The notes under the pieces: generated by a model | Told to the model about the DNA's origin: nothing | Database searches by the model: none | What the model saw: the letters and a program-made list of their open reading frames with translations, nothing else | Part shown: in pieces, positions 42,330-52,380 of the stretch | Position numbering within the stretch: the first letter of the stretch is position 1 | Layout: each line of letters opens with the position of its first letter | Translations under genes and position numbers: made by a program | Assembly: GCA_002869855.2 (NCBI GenBank) | Contig: NEWQ02000003.1 | Location: forward strand, 1-64,000 | Length of the DNA: 64,000 nt | From: Nitrospira sp. CG24D | GTDB taxonomy: Bacteria > Nitrospirota > Nitrospiria > Nitrospirales > Nitrospiraceae | Direction: 5' to 3'

Positions 42330-42847
42330 TCCAACTGGGGCGTCCAGATAAGGACGGCTCTCCCGACGTCATTACGACCACCGTCGAAAAGGCTGTAAAC
42401 TGGGCTCGCAAAGGCTCGCTCTGGCCCATGACCTTCGGCCTGGCCTGCTGCGCGATCGAAATGATCGCCGCGGTGTCATCCCGTTATGACATGGATCGCT
42501 ACGGAGCGGGAGTCTTTCGTGCCTCTCCCAGACAGTCCGACTTGATGATTGTGGCTGGAACGGTCTGTCGACGCATGGCCCCGGTGATTCGGAAGATTTA
42601 CGACCAGATGCCCGAACCCAAGTACGTCATCGCTATGGGATCTTGCGCCACCTCAGGCAATATCTACGACAGCTATAGCGTCGTCCAGGGTGTCGACCGG
42701 TTCGTCCCCGTCGATATTTATGTTCCGGGTTGCCCGCCCACGCCGGAGGCGCTGTTCGACGGCATTCTGAAATTGCAAGAACGCATTATGCAAAAACGGG
42801 TGTTTGTGAAACAGCCAGACCAGGTCAAAGCCAGCCTGAAGGTCTAG
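42320..42847 (+). CDS. nuoB: NADH-quinone oxidoreductase subunit B
   Basis: The 175-residue subunit carries the last iron-sulfur cluster (N2): tandem Cys in [10 protein letters not shown], one in MGSCATSG and one in [23 protein letters not shown] is also conserved. N2 passes electrons to quinone at the interface with NuoD. Confidence 0.97.
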   Translation: MGLIQLGRPDKDGSPDVITTTVEKAVNWARKGSLWPMTFGLACCAIEMIAAVSSRYDMDRYGAGVFRASPRQSDLMIVAGTVCRRMAPVIRKIYDQMPEPKYVIAMGSCATSGNIYDSYSVVQGVDRFVPVDIYVPGCPPTPEALFDGILKLQERIMQKRVFVKQPDQVKASLKV

Positions 42848-42858
42848 GAAACGGCACG

Positions 42859-43356
42859 ATGCATCAATTAGCGCAACGAGTGCAGAACACCTTTCCGGTG
42901 GGTTTCGTTTCATCAAATGAGTGGCGCGGAGACATCTCCGTGACCGTCACGCGAGAAAAGGTGCACGAAGTCGCTCAGTTTCTGCACGACGATCCGGGGA
43001 TGGACTTTGACTACATCGTTCACGTCAGTTCCGTGGACTGGCCCGATGACGAAGAACGCTTTGAAGTGGTCTGGGAGTTCTATGCGATCCGAAAGCGCCA
43101 GCGCATCAGACTCAAGACCCGGGTCCCGGAATCTGACTGCATCGTCGACTCCCTCACCGACATCTGGAAAGGTGCCGATTTCATGGAGCGGGAAGTGTAC
43201 GACATGATGGGGATCCGCTTCCGCAATCACCCGGATCTGCGCCGCATCCTGATGCCCGACGATTACACGGAAGGCTATCCGCTACGGAAGGATTTCCCGC
43301 TTCGCGGAAAGGGCTGGCGGGACACGTTCGATTTTCTCGACGAAGTGCCGCGATAG
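42859..43356 (+). CDS. nuoC: NADH-quinone oxidoreductase subunit C
   Basis: The 165-residue product has the 30-kDa subunit hallmark EREVYDMMGIRFRNHPDLRR followed by ILMPDDYTEGYPLRKDFPL. The start at 42859 lies 11 bp after nuoB. NuoC is separate from NuoD here, whereas in E. coli the two are fused. It stabilises the peripheral arm and has no cofactor. Confidence 0.97.
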   Translation: MHQLAQRVQNTFPVGFVSSNEWRGDISVTVTREKVHEVAQFLHDDPGMDFDYIVHVSSVDWPDDEERFEVVWEFYAIRKRQRIRLKTRVPESDCIVDSLTDIWKGADFMEREVYDMMGIRFRNHPDLRRILMPDDYTEGYPLRKDFPLRGKGWRDTFDFLDEVPR

Positions 43357-43371
43357 GAACGAGATTGGCTC

Positions 43372-44616
43372 ATGGCGTTTGAAGACCAGAGAACGACAGT
43401 GTATAAAGTCGATCCGGAACATCCGGAGAGCGAATCGCTCCCGACGCTCCGGACCGAGGAACTGCTTCTCAACATGGGGCCGCAGCACCCAAGCACCCAT
43501 GGTGTCCTCAAAGTGATCTTGGAACTGGAAGGTGAACGGCTCGTCAAATCGACGCCGGTTTTGGGTTTTCTCCACCGCGGGGTAGAAAAGCTCGCCGAGG
43601 ACGGCACCTATCACCAGTTTATTCCCCATACAGACCGGCTCGATTATGTCTGCGCGATGTACAACAACTTCGCCTATTGCCGCGCCGTCGAAAAGCTCAT
43701 GAATCTCCAGGTGCCTGATCGGGCCGAATATCTCCGTACGATCGTCGCGGAAGTTCAGCGCATCATCGGCCATCAGTTCTGGCTGGGAACTCAAGCGCTC
43801 GACATCGGTGCCATGACCGTCTTCTTCTATTGTTTCCGCGACCGTGAAATTCTGTTGGACTGGTTCGATGAACTCTGCGGCGCCCGATTGACCACCAGCT
43901 GGTACCGTATCGGCGGGGTCGAACGCGACTTCACACCGTCTTTGCTCGACAAGCTCAAGAAGTTTCTCGACTATTTTCCGCCCAAGATCGATGAGTACAT
44001 CGTCTTCCTGGAAACGAACCGTATCTGGGTTGCGCGCACCAAGGGTGTTGCCGTCATCTCAGCCGAAGATGCGGTCAGCTTCGGTCTCAGCGGCCCGACA
44101 TTGCGAGGATCAGGAGTCGATTACGACTTGCGCAAGTACGAGCCCTATTCGGCCTATCCGAAATGCGAATTCAGTGTTCCCGTGGGAAAGAATGGTGACA
44201 CGTACGATCGCTATTGGATCCGGGTCATGGAACTCTACGAGAGCGTGAAAATCATCCGTCAGTGCCTGGAGCAGATGCAGGAAGGTCCGATCATGGCGGA
44301 TGTCCCCAGCGTGACCCTGCCGCCTAAAGAACGGGTCTTCACGAATCTTGAGGCGATGATTCAGCAGTTCAAACTCTTCTCGCAGGGTTTCAACGCCCCT
44401 CCAGGGGAAATCTACTGTGGAACGGAAGCGCACAAGGGTGAGCTGGGATTCCACATTGTCAGTACAGGTGGAGGGAAACCTTATCGTCTGAAAATCCGCG
44501 CCCCCTCCTTCATCCATATGGGCGCGTTTGATTATATGTCACGCGGGTATATGATCGCGGACGCCATTACGCTGTTCGGCACCTACGATATCGTCATGGG
44601 CGAATGCGACCGGTAG
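43372..44616 (+). CDS. nuoD: NADH-quinone oxidoreductase subunit D
   Basis: The 414-residue 49-kDa subunit has NMGPQHPSTHGVLKVILELE, including the His that contacts quinone, and FLHRGVEKL. It also has GALDIGAMTVFFYCFRDRE-like and GAFDYMSRGYMIADAITLFG segments that form the quinone site with NuoB. It starts 15 bp after nuoC. Confidence 0.97.
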   Translation: MAFEDQRTTVYKVDPEHPESESLPTLRTEELLLNMGPQHPSTHGVLKVILELEGERLVKSTPVLGFLHRGVEKLAEDGTYHQFIPHTDRLDYVCAMYNNFAYCRAVEKLMNLQVPDRAEYLRTIVAEVQRIIGHQFWLGTQALDIGAMTVFFYCFRDREILLDWFDELCGARLTTSWYRIGGVERDFTPSLLDKLKKFLDYFPPKIDEYIVFLETNRIWVARTKGVAVISAEDAVSFGLSGPTLRGSGVDYDLRKYEPYSAYPKCEFSVPVGKNGDTYDRYWIRVMELYESVKIIRQCLEQMQEGPIMADVPSVTLPPKERVFTNLEAMIQQFKLFSQGFNAPPGEIYCGTEAHKGELGFHIVSTGGGKPYRLKIRAPSFIHMGAFDYMSRGYMIADAITLFGTYDIVMGECDR

Positions 44617-44641
44617 CCAGAGAGAGACAAGGATCCGAACT

Positions 44642-47335
44642 ATGGGCTTGAAGCCAGCCACCAATCCGGACGTCGAAGCGACGTCGATCGAGCTCAGCAT
44701 CGACGGGAAGACGGTCTCCGCCAAAGACGGCGTCTCGCTGTACGACGTCATTTCCAGCACAGGCAAGATCATTCCGGCCATGTGCTACCACTATACCTTC
44801 GACCCCTTCGGCTCCTGTGGTATGTGTCTCGTCATGCAGGAAGGGAAGAAGGCTCCGGTTCGCTCATGCACGGCAAAAGCCACCGCCGGGATGGTGATCC
44901 GAACGGAGGGGGAGGACCTCTTCCTGGCGCGAAAGAAGGCCGTCGAAAAACATCTCTCGGTTCACCCGCTGGATTGTCCGGTCTGTGACGCGGACGGTCA
45001 CTGCGAACTCCAAGACATGGCGTTTCAACACGGCGTGACCAATCTGGCCAGCGCTAAGCAGAAATTCATTCCGGAAGACACCCGCAGTCTGGTGCTCGAC
45101 TTCAACATGAATCGCTGCATCGCCTGCGCCGAATGCATCAACGTCTGCAAAGATGTGCTGATGATCGATGCCCTGCAATTCATGAAAAAGGGTGGATTCA
45201 ACCAAGTCGTGGCGAAGGGCGATCTCCCGCTGTCCTGCGAATTCTGCGGCGACTGTCTCGCCGTGTGCCCCGTCGGCGCGATCACGAACAAGTATTCGAA
45301 GTACTTGTACAAGCCCTGGCAGATGAAAAAGACCGCCAGCACATGTAATTATTGCGGTGACGGCTGCCAGCTCTATCTCGAGACGAAAGACTCCGAAGTC
45401 ATCCGGGTGACCTCTCCCTTGTCCTGGAAAAACAAATGGGGCGATCGCGAGGAAACCGCCAAAGGACATGGCGGACTCTGCGTACGGGGACGGTTCGGGT
45501 TCGAGTATCTCGACAGCAAGACTCGGCTCACTCAGCCGCTGGTGCGCGAGGGCAATCAACTCGTGCCCAAGCCCTGGCTCGAAGCGATGCACCAGGTCGT
45601 CGACCGTTTCACTGACGTGAAGCAGAAACACGGCGCGGATGCGATTGCCGGATTGATTACCGCCCGTTGCACGAACGAAGAACTCTATCTGTTCCAAAAA
45701 CTCATGCGGACCGTGTTCGGCAGCAATCATCTCGACAGCAGTGCCCGCTACGGCCATATGAATTTCGTCCATGCCTCTCGCCATGCCCTAGGCTTCGGTC
45801 GGACTCCCAACGACTGGGAAGATCTCACCAAAGCCAAGGCCATTCTGGTGATCGGATCCAACATCACGGAGACCAACCCCCTGACCGCTGTCCGGATCAA
45901 GGAAGCCATTCGGGTGTACAAGGCGCAGGTGGTCGTTCTCGATTCGACCGTCACGAATATAGGAAAGCTGGCTTCCCATCCGTTCCTCATCAAGCCAGGC
46001 ACGGAGGGATGGGTCATCGATGGCCTCGTCAAAGCCACCATCGATCAGGACCTCGTCGACGAAAACGCCATCAACAAGCACCCGAAAGCCTACGAAGCTT
46101 TGAAAGCCGCGTTGGCCGGCCTCTCTCTCGAACAGATTGCCGCATACACCGGGATCTCCGTCGACGCTTACCGGGAAATCGCCGCCATCATGGCCGAAGC
46201 CCCGCGTTCAATTTTCCTCTGCGCCGAAGGTATCGTGCGGCGGCCTGAGGGCTATCAGAACGTCCTGAAGCTGATCGATCTGGCCTGGATTACCGGAAAA
46301 CTCGGCCAGTCCGGTTGCGGCGTCAACACCCTGACCGAGGAACCGAATGAGCAGGGCGCCGTCGACATGGGCGTCGCACCTGAATTCTTACCAGGTCAGG
46401 GCCGTTACGACGATATGGCGGCGCGTGATCGATTCAGCAAGGCGTGGGAGACCACGTTACCTGCCACTGCAAACGGCGCGAACCTGATGGACATCTTGAA
46501 GCGCTGCAAAAGCGGCCAGATCAAGGCCCTGTATATCATCGGCGAAAACCCCTTGGCCACACTCCCGGCTTCGGTTGAAGTTCGAAGCGCGCTCGAACGG
46601 CTCGAACTACTGGTGGTGCAAGATCCCTTCTTAACCGACACCGGTCGTCAGGCCCATTTTGTCCTTCCCGCCTGCACCTACGCGGAGAAAGAAGGGACGT
46701 TTACAAATCTGGAGGGGCGCGTCCTGCGCGTGCGCCAGGCCATGGATCCCGTCGGAGAAAGCCTGCCGGATTGGCACATTATGACGGCGCTGGCCAATGC
46801 ACTGGGGGCCCAGTGGGGATACGAATCGGCCAACGACATTCAAACCGAGATCATGAAACTCTTGCCCGGGTACTACAACCTCGGCCAGCCGCGTAAAGTG
46901 ATACCGGCTCCCGATCAATACCTGACAAACGGATACCCCGCAGAAGTGAAGACTCGCTATCGCGCCGCGGCACCGGTCACCGATTCCAAACGGCCCTTCG
47001 CGCTGGTGATGGGACAATTGCTCGCCCATTCAGGCAAGATGTCGACAGAGGCGCCGGGGCTCATCAACATTGCGCCGAATACCGGACAACTTCGGATGAA
47101 CGCAGGCGACATGCAACGACTGGGGCTCCAAGAAGGCACAAAGGTTCGTGTGACCTCTGAACGGGGCTCGCTCCAACTGGGCGTGCAGTCGGATATTGCA
47201 CAGGCACCAAACACGTGCTTCTTCCCAGAGCATTTCAATGAACCCCCGGTCAAAGACTTGATGGCCGTACAGGTGGATGCCGTAACCGGCGTGCCATCCT
47301 TCAAGCACACGTGGGTCAGTATCGAAAAGGCTTAA
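44642..47335 (+). CDS. nuoG: NADH-quinone oxidoreductase subunit G
   Basis: The 897-residue subunit begins with a [2Fe-2S] domain (CYHYTFDPFGSCGMC then RSC). A His-Cys3 cluster site follows (HPLDCPVCDADGHCELQD), then two [4Fe-4S] sites (CIACAECINVC and CEFCGDCLAVCP), and a fourth Cys group (CNYCGDGC) at the start of a molybdopterin-oxidoreductase-like domain. The C-terminal domain has lost enzyme activity in the family. NuoG carries electrons between the NADH module and NuoI. No nuoE or nuoF lies beside it, so its electron source is not shown here. Confidence 0.96.
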   Translation: MGLKPATNPDVEATSIELSIDGKTVSAKDGVSLYDVISSTGKIIPAMCYHYTFDPFGSCGMCLVMQEGKKAPVRSCTAKATAGMVIRTEGEDLFLARKKAVEKHLSVHPLDCPVCDADGHCELQDMAFQHGVTNLASAKQKFIPEDTRSLVLDFNMNRCIACAECINVCKDVLMIDALQFMKKGGFNQVVAKGDLPLSCEFCGDCLAVCPVGAITNKYSKYLYKPWQMKKTASTCNYCGDGCQLYLETKDSEVIRVTSPLSWKNKWGDREETAKGHGGLCVRGRFGFEYLDSKTRLTQPLVREGNQLVPKPWLEAMHQVVDRFTDVKQKHGADAIAGLITARCTNEELYLFQKLMRTVFGSNHLDSSARYGHMNFVHASRHALGFGRTPNDWEDLTKAKAILVIGSNITETNPLTAVRIKEAIRVYKAQVVVLDSTVTNIGKLASHPFLIKPGTEGWVIDGLVKATIDQDLVDENAINKHPKAYEALKAALAGLSLEQIAAYTGISVDAYREIAAIMAEAPRSIFLCAEGIVRRPEGYQNVLKLIDLAWITGKLGQSGCGVNTLTEEPNEQGAVDMGVAPEFLPGQGRYDDMAARDRFSKAWETTLPATANGANLMDILKRCKSGQIKALYIIGENPLATLPASVEVRSALERLELLVVQDPFLTDTGRQAHFVLPACTYAEKEGTFTNLEGRVLRVRQAMDPVGESLPDWHIMTALANALGAQWGYESANDIQTEIMKLLPGYYNLGQPRKVIPAPDQYLTNGYPAEVKTRYRAAAPVTDSKRPFALVMGQLLAHSGKMSTEAPGLINIAPNTGQLRMNAGDMQRLGLQEGTKVRVTSERGSLQLGVQSDIAQAPNTCFFPEHFNEPPVKDLMAVQVDAVTGVPSFKHTWVSIEKA

Positions 47336-47375
47336 CAGTAATACCGATGTTCGTATCGATGGGCGGGAGCCGACG

Positions 47376-47963
47376 ATGAGCGTTGCCACACTGACAAAAA
47401 AGATTCTGCATGCAGCCCTGTTCTATGAGATCTGGGATGCGATGAAGGTGACCTTTCGCCATATGTTCCATCGCCCGATCACGTTTCAGTATCCGCGTGA
47501 ACAGCGAACCCTTCCCGATACCCATCGGGGTGCATTATCGCTGCTGCGCTACGACGACGGCCGCGAACGCTGCGTGGGCTGCGATCTCTGCGAAGCCGCC
47601 TGTCCATCCCGTTGCATTAAGGTGATCAGCGCGGAGGACCCGACCCGACCTCTCCAGCGGTACGCGACAGAGTTTTACATCGACATCACGAAGTGCGTGT
47701 TCTGCGGCTACTGTGTGGAAGCCTGCCCCGTCAATGCGCTGGCCATGACCAAGATGTACGAATTCTCCACGCACGACAAGCGTACCCTTCTTTTCGACAA
47801 AAAGCGGCTCTACGACATTGGTGAGCGTCATCTCAGTGACGCGAAAAAATATCTCTACGCCCATAACCAGGAGAAAAATGTCGAGGAGAGTCGTGAGTAC
47901 CGATACTATTTCCCCCAGTCGGTCCTCAAATCCACACAATCGACTCCCAAGCATTTGAGCTGA
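47376..47963 (+). CDS. nuoI: NADH-quinone oxidoreductase subunit I
   Basis: The 195-residue ferredoxin-like subunit has two [4Fe-4S] motifs: CVGCDLCEAACPSRCI and CVFCGYCVEACPVNAL, with the usual CxxCxxCxxxCP spacing. An N-terminal amphipathic helix anchors it to the membrane arm. It lies 40 bp after nuoG, the place where nuoH stands in many operons. Confidence 0.97.
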   Translation: MSVATLTKKILHAALFYEIWDAMKVTFRHMFHRPITFQYPREQRTLPDTHRGALSLLRYDDGRERCVGCDLCEAACPSRCIKVISAEDPTRPLQRYATEFYIDITKCVFCGYCVEACPVNALAMTKMYEFSTHDKRTLLFDKKRLYDIGERHLSDAKKYLYAHNQEKNVEESREYRYYFPQSVLKSTQSTPKHLS

Positions 47964-47972
47964 GACACCCAG

Positions 47973-48494
47973 ATGATTGCTGTTTTCTTTTCGTATTTCG
48001 CGCTCATGAGTATTGCCGCCGCCGTCATGACGGTCGCGCTGAAGAACCCGGTCCACTGTGGACTGGCCTTGCTCGCCCTGCTGCTGCACGTCTCCGGCTT
48101 TTTCGTGCTGCTCAATGCGGAGTTTCTCTGGGCCGTCCAGGTCATTGTCTACGCCGGAGCGATCCTGGTGCTCTATCTCTTTGTCCTGATGCTCCTGAAT
48201 CTCAAAACGGACGAGCGCTATTTTCACTCCACCTATCTGTATTTTTTGACCCCGGCCGTCCTAGGATCTCTCTACGTGATATACCTCCTGCTCCACTCGC
48301 CCTTTGCCGGGGCCAAAGGCGACGCACCAGTGGTAGCCGTCCTGCAGGACGGGGACACGGCAGCAATCGGGATCAAGATGTTCAGCGACTATCTTCTGCA
48401 ATTTGAAATCGTGGGAGTCTTCTTGTTAGGTGCCATTATCGGCGCGATCGTGTTGGCGAAAACGCCCAAGCCGCTCAACCTGAGGAAAGACTGA
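47973..48494 (+). CDS. nuoJ: NADH-quinone oxidoreductase subunit J
   Basis: The 173-residue membrane subunit has five predicted helices and the core NAEFLWAVQVIVYAGAILVL. That segment includes the TM3 pi-bulge region involved in coupling. The ATG lies 9 bp after the nuoI stop, and nuoK follows after 3 bp. Confidence 0.95.
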   Translation: MIAVFFSYFALMSIAAAVMTVALKNPVHCGLALLALLLHVSGFFVLLNAEFLWAVQVIVYAGAILVLYLFVLMLLNLKTDERYFHSTYLYFLTPAVLGSLYVIYLLLHSPFAGAKGDAPVVAVLQDGDTAAIGIKMFSDYLLQFEIVGVFLLGAIIGAIVLAKTPKPLNLRKD

Positions 48495-48497
48495 CGC

Positions 48498-48800
48498 ATG
48501 CTTCCGTTATCCGCCTATGTGGCAGTCAGCGCCATCCTCTTTGTCATCGGGCTGCTCGGCGTCCTGATCAGACGCAATTTTATCATCGTGTTGATGTCCG
48601 TGGAGATTATGCTCAACGCCGCCAATATCAATCTCGTGGCATTTTCTCATTATCTTGAATCCATGGCCGGCCAATTAGTGGCCCTGTTCATTATTGCGAT
48701 CGCCGCGGGCGAAGCGGCTATCGGCTTAGCCATCATCATTGTCGTGTTCCGCGGGAAACTCTCAACCAACGTCGACGAAATGAACCTCTTGAAGTGGTAA
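48498..48800 (+). CDS. nuoK: NADH-quinone oxidoreductase subunit K
   Basis: The 100-residue subunit has three helices. Both conserved membrane glutamates are present: one in MSVEIMLNAANINLVAFS and one in AIAAGEAAIGLAIIIVVF. They form part of the central proton-conducting axis. Its stop codon is directly followed by the GTG start of nuoL. Confidence 0.97.
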   Translation: MLPLSAYVAVSAILFVIGLLGVLIRRNFIIVLMSVEIMLNAANINLVAFSHYLESMAGQLVALFIIAIAAGEAAIGLAIIIVVFRGKLSTNVDEMNLLKW

Positions 48801-48801
48801 C

Positions 48802-50778
48802 GTGTTCGATTTAACTGATCTGCTCATTAAACTGATTCCGGTATTCCCTTTACTGGCCGTCATTGCCAATGGTCTCCTTGGCAGCCGGTACTCTCATGAG
48901 GTCGCCCATCGTCTCGCCTGGGGATCGGTGGGACTGTCGTTCCTCTGTGTCATCGGGGTATTCGCGGATGTCCTCCGCACCGGCGCCACTCACGAAGTGG
49001 TGGCCTATCAATGGATCTTTGGCGGCGACCTCACCATTAACCTGGCCTATCTCGTAGACCCACTCACCTGCGTCTGGCTGCTGGTCGTCACAGGGATTGG
49101 ATTCTTAATTCACGTCTATTCCGTCGGTTACATGCATGGCGAAGCCGGTTTCACTCGGTTCTTCACCTACATGAACCTGTTCATGGTCTCCATGTTGCTG
49201 CTCGTCATGGGGAACAACTATGCCGTCCTGTTCATCGGGTGGGAAGGGGTCGGGCTGTGCTCCTATCTGCTCATCGGCTATTACCACGATAAAGTCTCCG
49301 CCGCCAAAGCCGCCTCCAAGGCCTTCGTCGTCAATCGTATTGGCGATGCCGGCTTCCTGTTGGCCATCTTCCTGATCTTTATTAATTTCAAGACACTCGA
49401 CTACACCAAGGTCTTTGCCCAACTGGGACAACTCTCGCCCGACATGGCCACCGCGATCGCCCTCTGCCTTTTAGTCGGTGCGGTCGGGAAATCCGCCCAG
49501 CTGCCTCTGTACACCTGGTTACCGGATGCGATGGAAGGCCCCACACCGGTCAGTGCGCTGATTCATGCCGCCACCATGGTCACGGCCGGCGTGTATATGA
49601 TCGTCCGGAACCACGCCATTTTTGATCTCTCCCCCATTGCCATGGAAACCGTCGCGATTGTCGGAGGCTCCACGGCTTTGTTCGCGGCGACCATCGGCCT
49701 GGTGCAAACCGACATAAAACGCGTGCTCGCCTACTCGACGGTAAGTCAGCTCGGCTACATGTTCCTCGCGTGCGGCATCGGCGCCTATACAGCCGCCGTC
49801 TTCCATGTCATGACCCATGCTTTCTTCAAAGCCCTCTTGTTCTTATCCGCCGGTTCCGTCATCCATGCGCTGTCAGGTGAACAGGACATTCGGAAAATGG
49901 GCGGCCTTAGCAAGAAGATTCCCTGGACGTATCGCCTCTTCCTTATCGGCACCGTCGCGATCGCAGGTATCCCGCCGTTAGCCGGGTTCTGGAGTAAGGA
50001 TGAGATTATGGGTCACGCGTTCGTCAATCATCAATTCCTCTTCTATGGAGTGGCGGCGATCGGTGCGTTCCTCACGTCTTTTTATATGTTCCGGCTGACG
50101 TACCTGACCTTCTACGGCCCTTCCCGCATGGAACATCACACGGAAGAGCATGTCCATGAGTCGCCCATGGTCATGGTCGGACCATTGATGGCGCTCGGCG
50201 TGCTATCAGTATTCGGGGGACTCATCTTGGGGTTTCCGCCAGAGCACGGGTGGCTCCATGGATTCCTGGCCCCGGTTGCAGGCGTTGCCGGCGGGCATGA
50301 AACCAGCGTGGCAACCACACTCCTTCTTATGGGGACGGCAACCGGCATTGCGCTACTTGGGTGGGGTCTGGCTCATTTTCTCTATAAGTTAAGTCCTTCG
50401 ACTGCGGATAACTGGTCAGCCAAATTCCAAGGTGCCTACACGACTCTCTTGAACAAGTACTACATAGACGAGCTGTTCGACTTTCTGTTTGTCGAGCCAA
50501 CCAAACGCCTGGGGGAATTCCTGGATTGGTTTGATCGGACAGTGATCGATGGACTCGTGAACGGCGTCGCACAGATGGCCGAATGGGGATCAGCCGGATC
50601 GACCTGGGTTGAAAAATACGTGGTCTACGCCGGCCTCAACGTGATTGGCTTCGGCAACCATCTGGCTGCTCGCCAGGGACGCAAGCTCCAAAGCGGCATG
50701 GTCCATCACTATGCGGCAATTATTGTCGCCGGCCTCTTTTTGTTGGCTTTGGTCGTACAACTGATCGTGCAAAAATAA
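48802..50778 (+). CDS. nuoL: NADH-quinone oxidoreductase subunit L with enlarged lateral-helix region
   Basis: The GTG start directly follows nuoK. The 658-residue subunit keeps the antiporter-type residues: Glu in FIGWEGVGLCSYLLIGYY and Lys in VGKSAQLPLYTWLPDAMEGP. It is about 45 residues longer than E. coli NuoL (613). Most of the extra length lies between VNGVAQM and GRKLQSGMVHHYA (about residues 593-624), inside the segment that forms the long lateral helix clamping the antiporter-like subunits together. A longer helix is what a complex with a fourth antiporter-like subunit would need. A second NuoM is encoded downstream. Confidence 0.95.
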   Translation: MFDLTDLLIKLIPVFPLLAVIANGLLGSRYSHEVAHRLAWGSVGLSFLCVIGVFADVLRTGATHEVVAYQWIFGGDLTINLAYLVDPLTCVWLLVVTGIGFLIHVYSVGYMHGEAGFTRFFTYMNLFMVSMLLLVMGNNYAVLFIGWEGVGLCSYLLIGYYHDKVSAAKAASKAFVVNRIGDAGFLLAIFLIFINFKTLDYTKVFAQLGQLSPDMATAIALCLLVGAVGKSAQLPLYTWLPDAMEGPTPVSALIHAATMVTAGVYMIVRNHAIFDLSPIAMETVAIVGGSTALFAATIGLVQTDIKRVLAYSTVSQLGYMFLACGIGAYTAAVFHVMTHAFFKALLFLSAGSVIHALSGEQDIRKMGGLSKKIPWTYRLFLIGTVAIAGIPPLAGFWSKDEIMGHAFVNHQFLFYGVAAIGAFLTSFYMFRLTYLTFYGPSRMEHHTEEHVHESPMVMVGPLMALGVLSVFGGLILGFPPEHGWLHGFLAPVAGVAGGHETSVATTLLLMGTATGIALLGWGLAHFLYKLSPSTADNWSAKFQGAYTTLLNKYYIDELFDFLFVEPTKRLGEFLDWFDRTVIDGLVNGVAQMAEWGSAGSTWVEKYVVYAGLNVIGFGNHLAARQGRKLQSGMVHHYAAIIVAGLFLLALVVQLIVQK

Positions 50779-50815
50779 GTCACGTCGAAAGATCGTCGGG
50801 AGTCGTGCAACGATT

Positions 50816-52375
50816 ATGTTAGAAGAACTCGCAGCTGGGTTTCCCATCCTGTCCTGTCTCCTCTTCCTCCCCTTTGTCGGAGCTGCCGTGCTCTGGCTGG
50901 TTGATGACGAGGATATGGTCAGGACTTCGGCCCTGACGATCAGCCTGGTTGAACTGGCGCTGGCCGTCTTTGTGCTGCTTCGCTTCGTTCCCGATTCAGC
51001 TGCGATGCAGTTTGCTGAACATGTGCGCTGGATTCCCGCCTTGGGCATCAGCTATCACCTGGCAGTCGATGGCATCAGCGTCCTCTTTGTCGGACTGACC
51101 GCGTTCCTGACGGTGCTCGTCATTGTGTATTCCTGGGATACCATTCGTCACCAGGTTAAACTCTACATGATGTGCCTCCTGGCCCTCGAAACGACAACCA
51201 TGGGCGTCTTCGTCTCGTTGGATCTTATTCTGTTCTTCGTCTTCTGGGAATTGATGCTCATCCCAAGCTACTTCCTGATCAAGCTCTGGGGCGGTGGAGC
51301 CGAACGTCATCACGCCGCATTGAAGTACGTCCTCTACACTCTCTTGGGCAGCGTTTTCATGCTCGTGGGCATTGCGCTGCTGGATCTGAACTTTCATCAT
51401 TGGGCAGTCCTTCGTCATACCGATCAGCTCTACTCCTTTGACCTCCTTGACCTATTGGCTGTCCCCATTCCGGTCGATCAGCAAATCCTCATTTTCTGGC
51501 TGATGTTCATGGGGTTTGCCTTCAAAGCCCCGGTGTTCCCCTTCCATACATGGTTGCCTGACGTCCTGCTCGAAGGGCCGATCGGCATGGCTGTCGTCCT
51601 CGCCGGACTCAAGCTCGGAACCTTCGGCTTCATCCGCTTCAGTATCCCCTTGCTACCAGAAGCCTCAAAAAGTCACACCGTGGTGACCGTGATCATGTGC
51701 CTGGGAATCGCTGCGATTCTCTATGGCGCAGTCATGGCTCTCATCCAACCCGACTTCCGACGACTCATGGCCTTCAGCAGCATCAGCCACCTGGGCTTTG
51801 TCATGGTGGGGCTCTTTGCATTGAACTTTCAGGGGCTTCAGGGCAGCCTCCTGACGATGATTAACCTCGGATTCAGTACGGCAGGGCTCTTTTTTATTGC
51901 AGGCTTTCTCTACTCCAGACAGCAAACCACGCACCTGTCGGCATTCGGCGGGATGGCCCAACAGGTGCCTCTGCTTGCCTCGTTCTTTTTGCTGATCGGG
52001 CTTGCCTCAATCGGCTTGCCCGGCACAAACGGCTTTGTGGGGGAGTTTTTGATACTCCTCGGAACATTTAAAGCCAATTGGGTGTTCGGCGCCTTCGCCG
52101 TGACCGGGGTTGTCTTCGGTGCCGCCTATTTTCTGTGGTACTACGAACGGGCCATCCTGGGCCCTCTCGGAAAAGCCGTGAAAACCACGATGGCTGATTT
52201 GCAGTTACGGGAAATGGTCATTGCCGTCTCGCTCTCCGTCATGATTCTCTGGATCGGGCTCTATCCATCGCCGTTCCTCCACATCATGAACGGATCGATC
52301 CAAGCGCTGGTAGACCGTCTCGATCATGGAACTGTCGCCGTGCTGACTGAACCCGTTCAACGATTGGATCATTAA
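50816..52375 (+). CDS. nuoM: NADH-quinone oxidoreductase subunit M, first copy
   Basis: The 519-residue antiporter-like subunit keeps the known proton-path residues: Glu in FFVFWELMLIPSYFLI and Lys237 in MGFAFKAPVFPFHTWLPD. Glu in GTNGFVGEFLILLG is also conserved. Fourteen helices are expected. It is the conventional NuoM of the pair and lies 5 bp before the second copy. The two copies are distantly related and so are not a recent duplication. Confidence 0.95.
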   Translation: MLEELAAGFPILSCLLFLPFVGAAVLWLVDDEDMVRTSALTISLVELALAVFVLLRFVPDSAAMQFAEHVRWIPALGISYHLAVDGISVLFVGLTAFLTVLVIVYSWDTIRHQVKLYMMCLLALETTTMGVFVSLDLILFFVFWELMLIPSYFLIKLWGGGAERHHAALKYVLYTLLGSVFMLVGIALLDLNFHHWAVLRHTDQLYSFDLLDLLAVPIPVDQQILIFWLMFMGFAFKAPVFPFHTWLPDVLLEGPIGMAVVLAGLKLGTFGFIRFSIPLLPEASKSHTVVTVIMCLGIAAILYGAVMALIQPDFRRLMAFSSISHLGFVMVGLFALNFQGLQGSLLTMINLGFSTAGLFFIAGFLYSRQQTTHLSAFGGMAQQVPLLASFFLLIGLASIGLPGTNGFVGEFLILLGTFKANWVFGAFAVTGVVFGAAYFLWYYERAILGPLGKAVKTTMADLQLREMVIAVSLSVMILWIGLYPSPFLHIMNGSIQALVDRLDHGTVAVLTEPVQRLDH

Positions 52376-52380
52376 GACCC

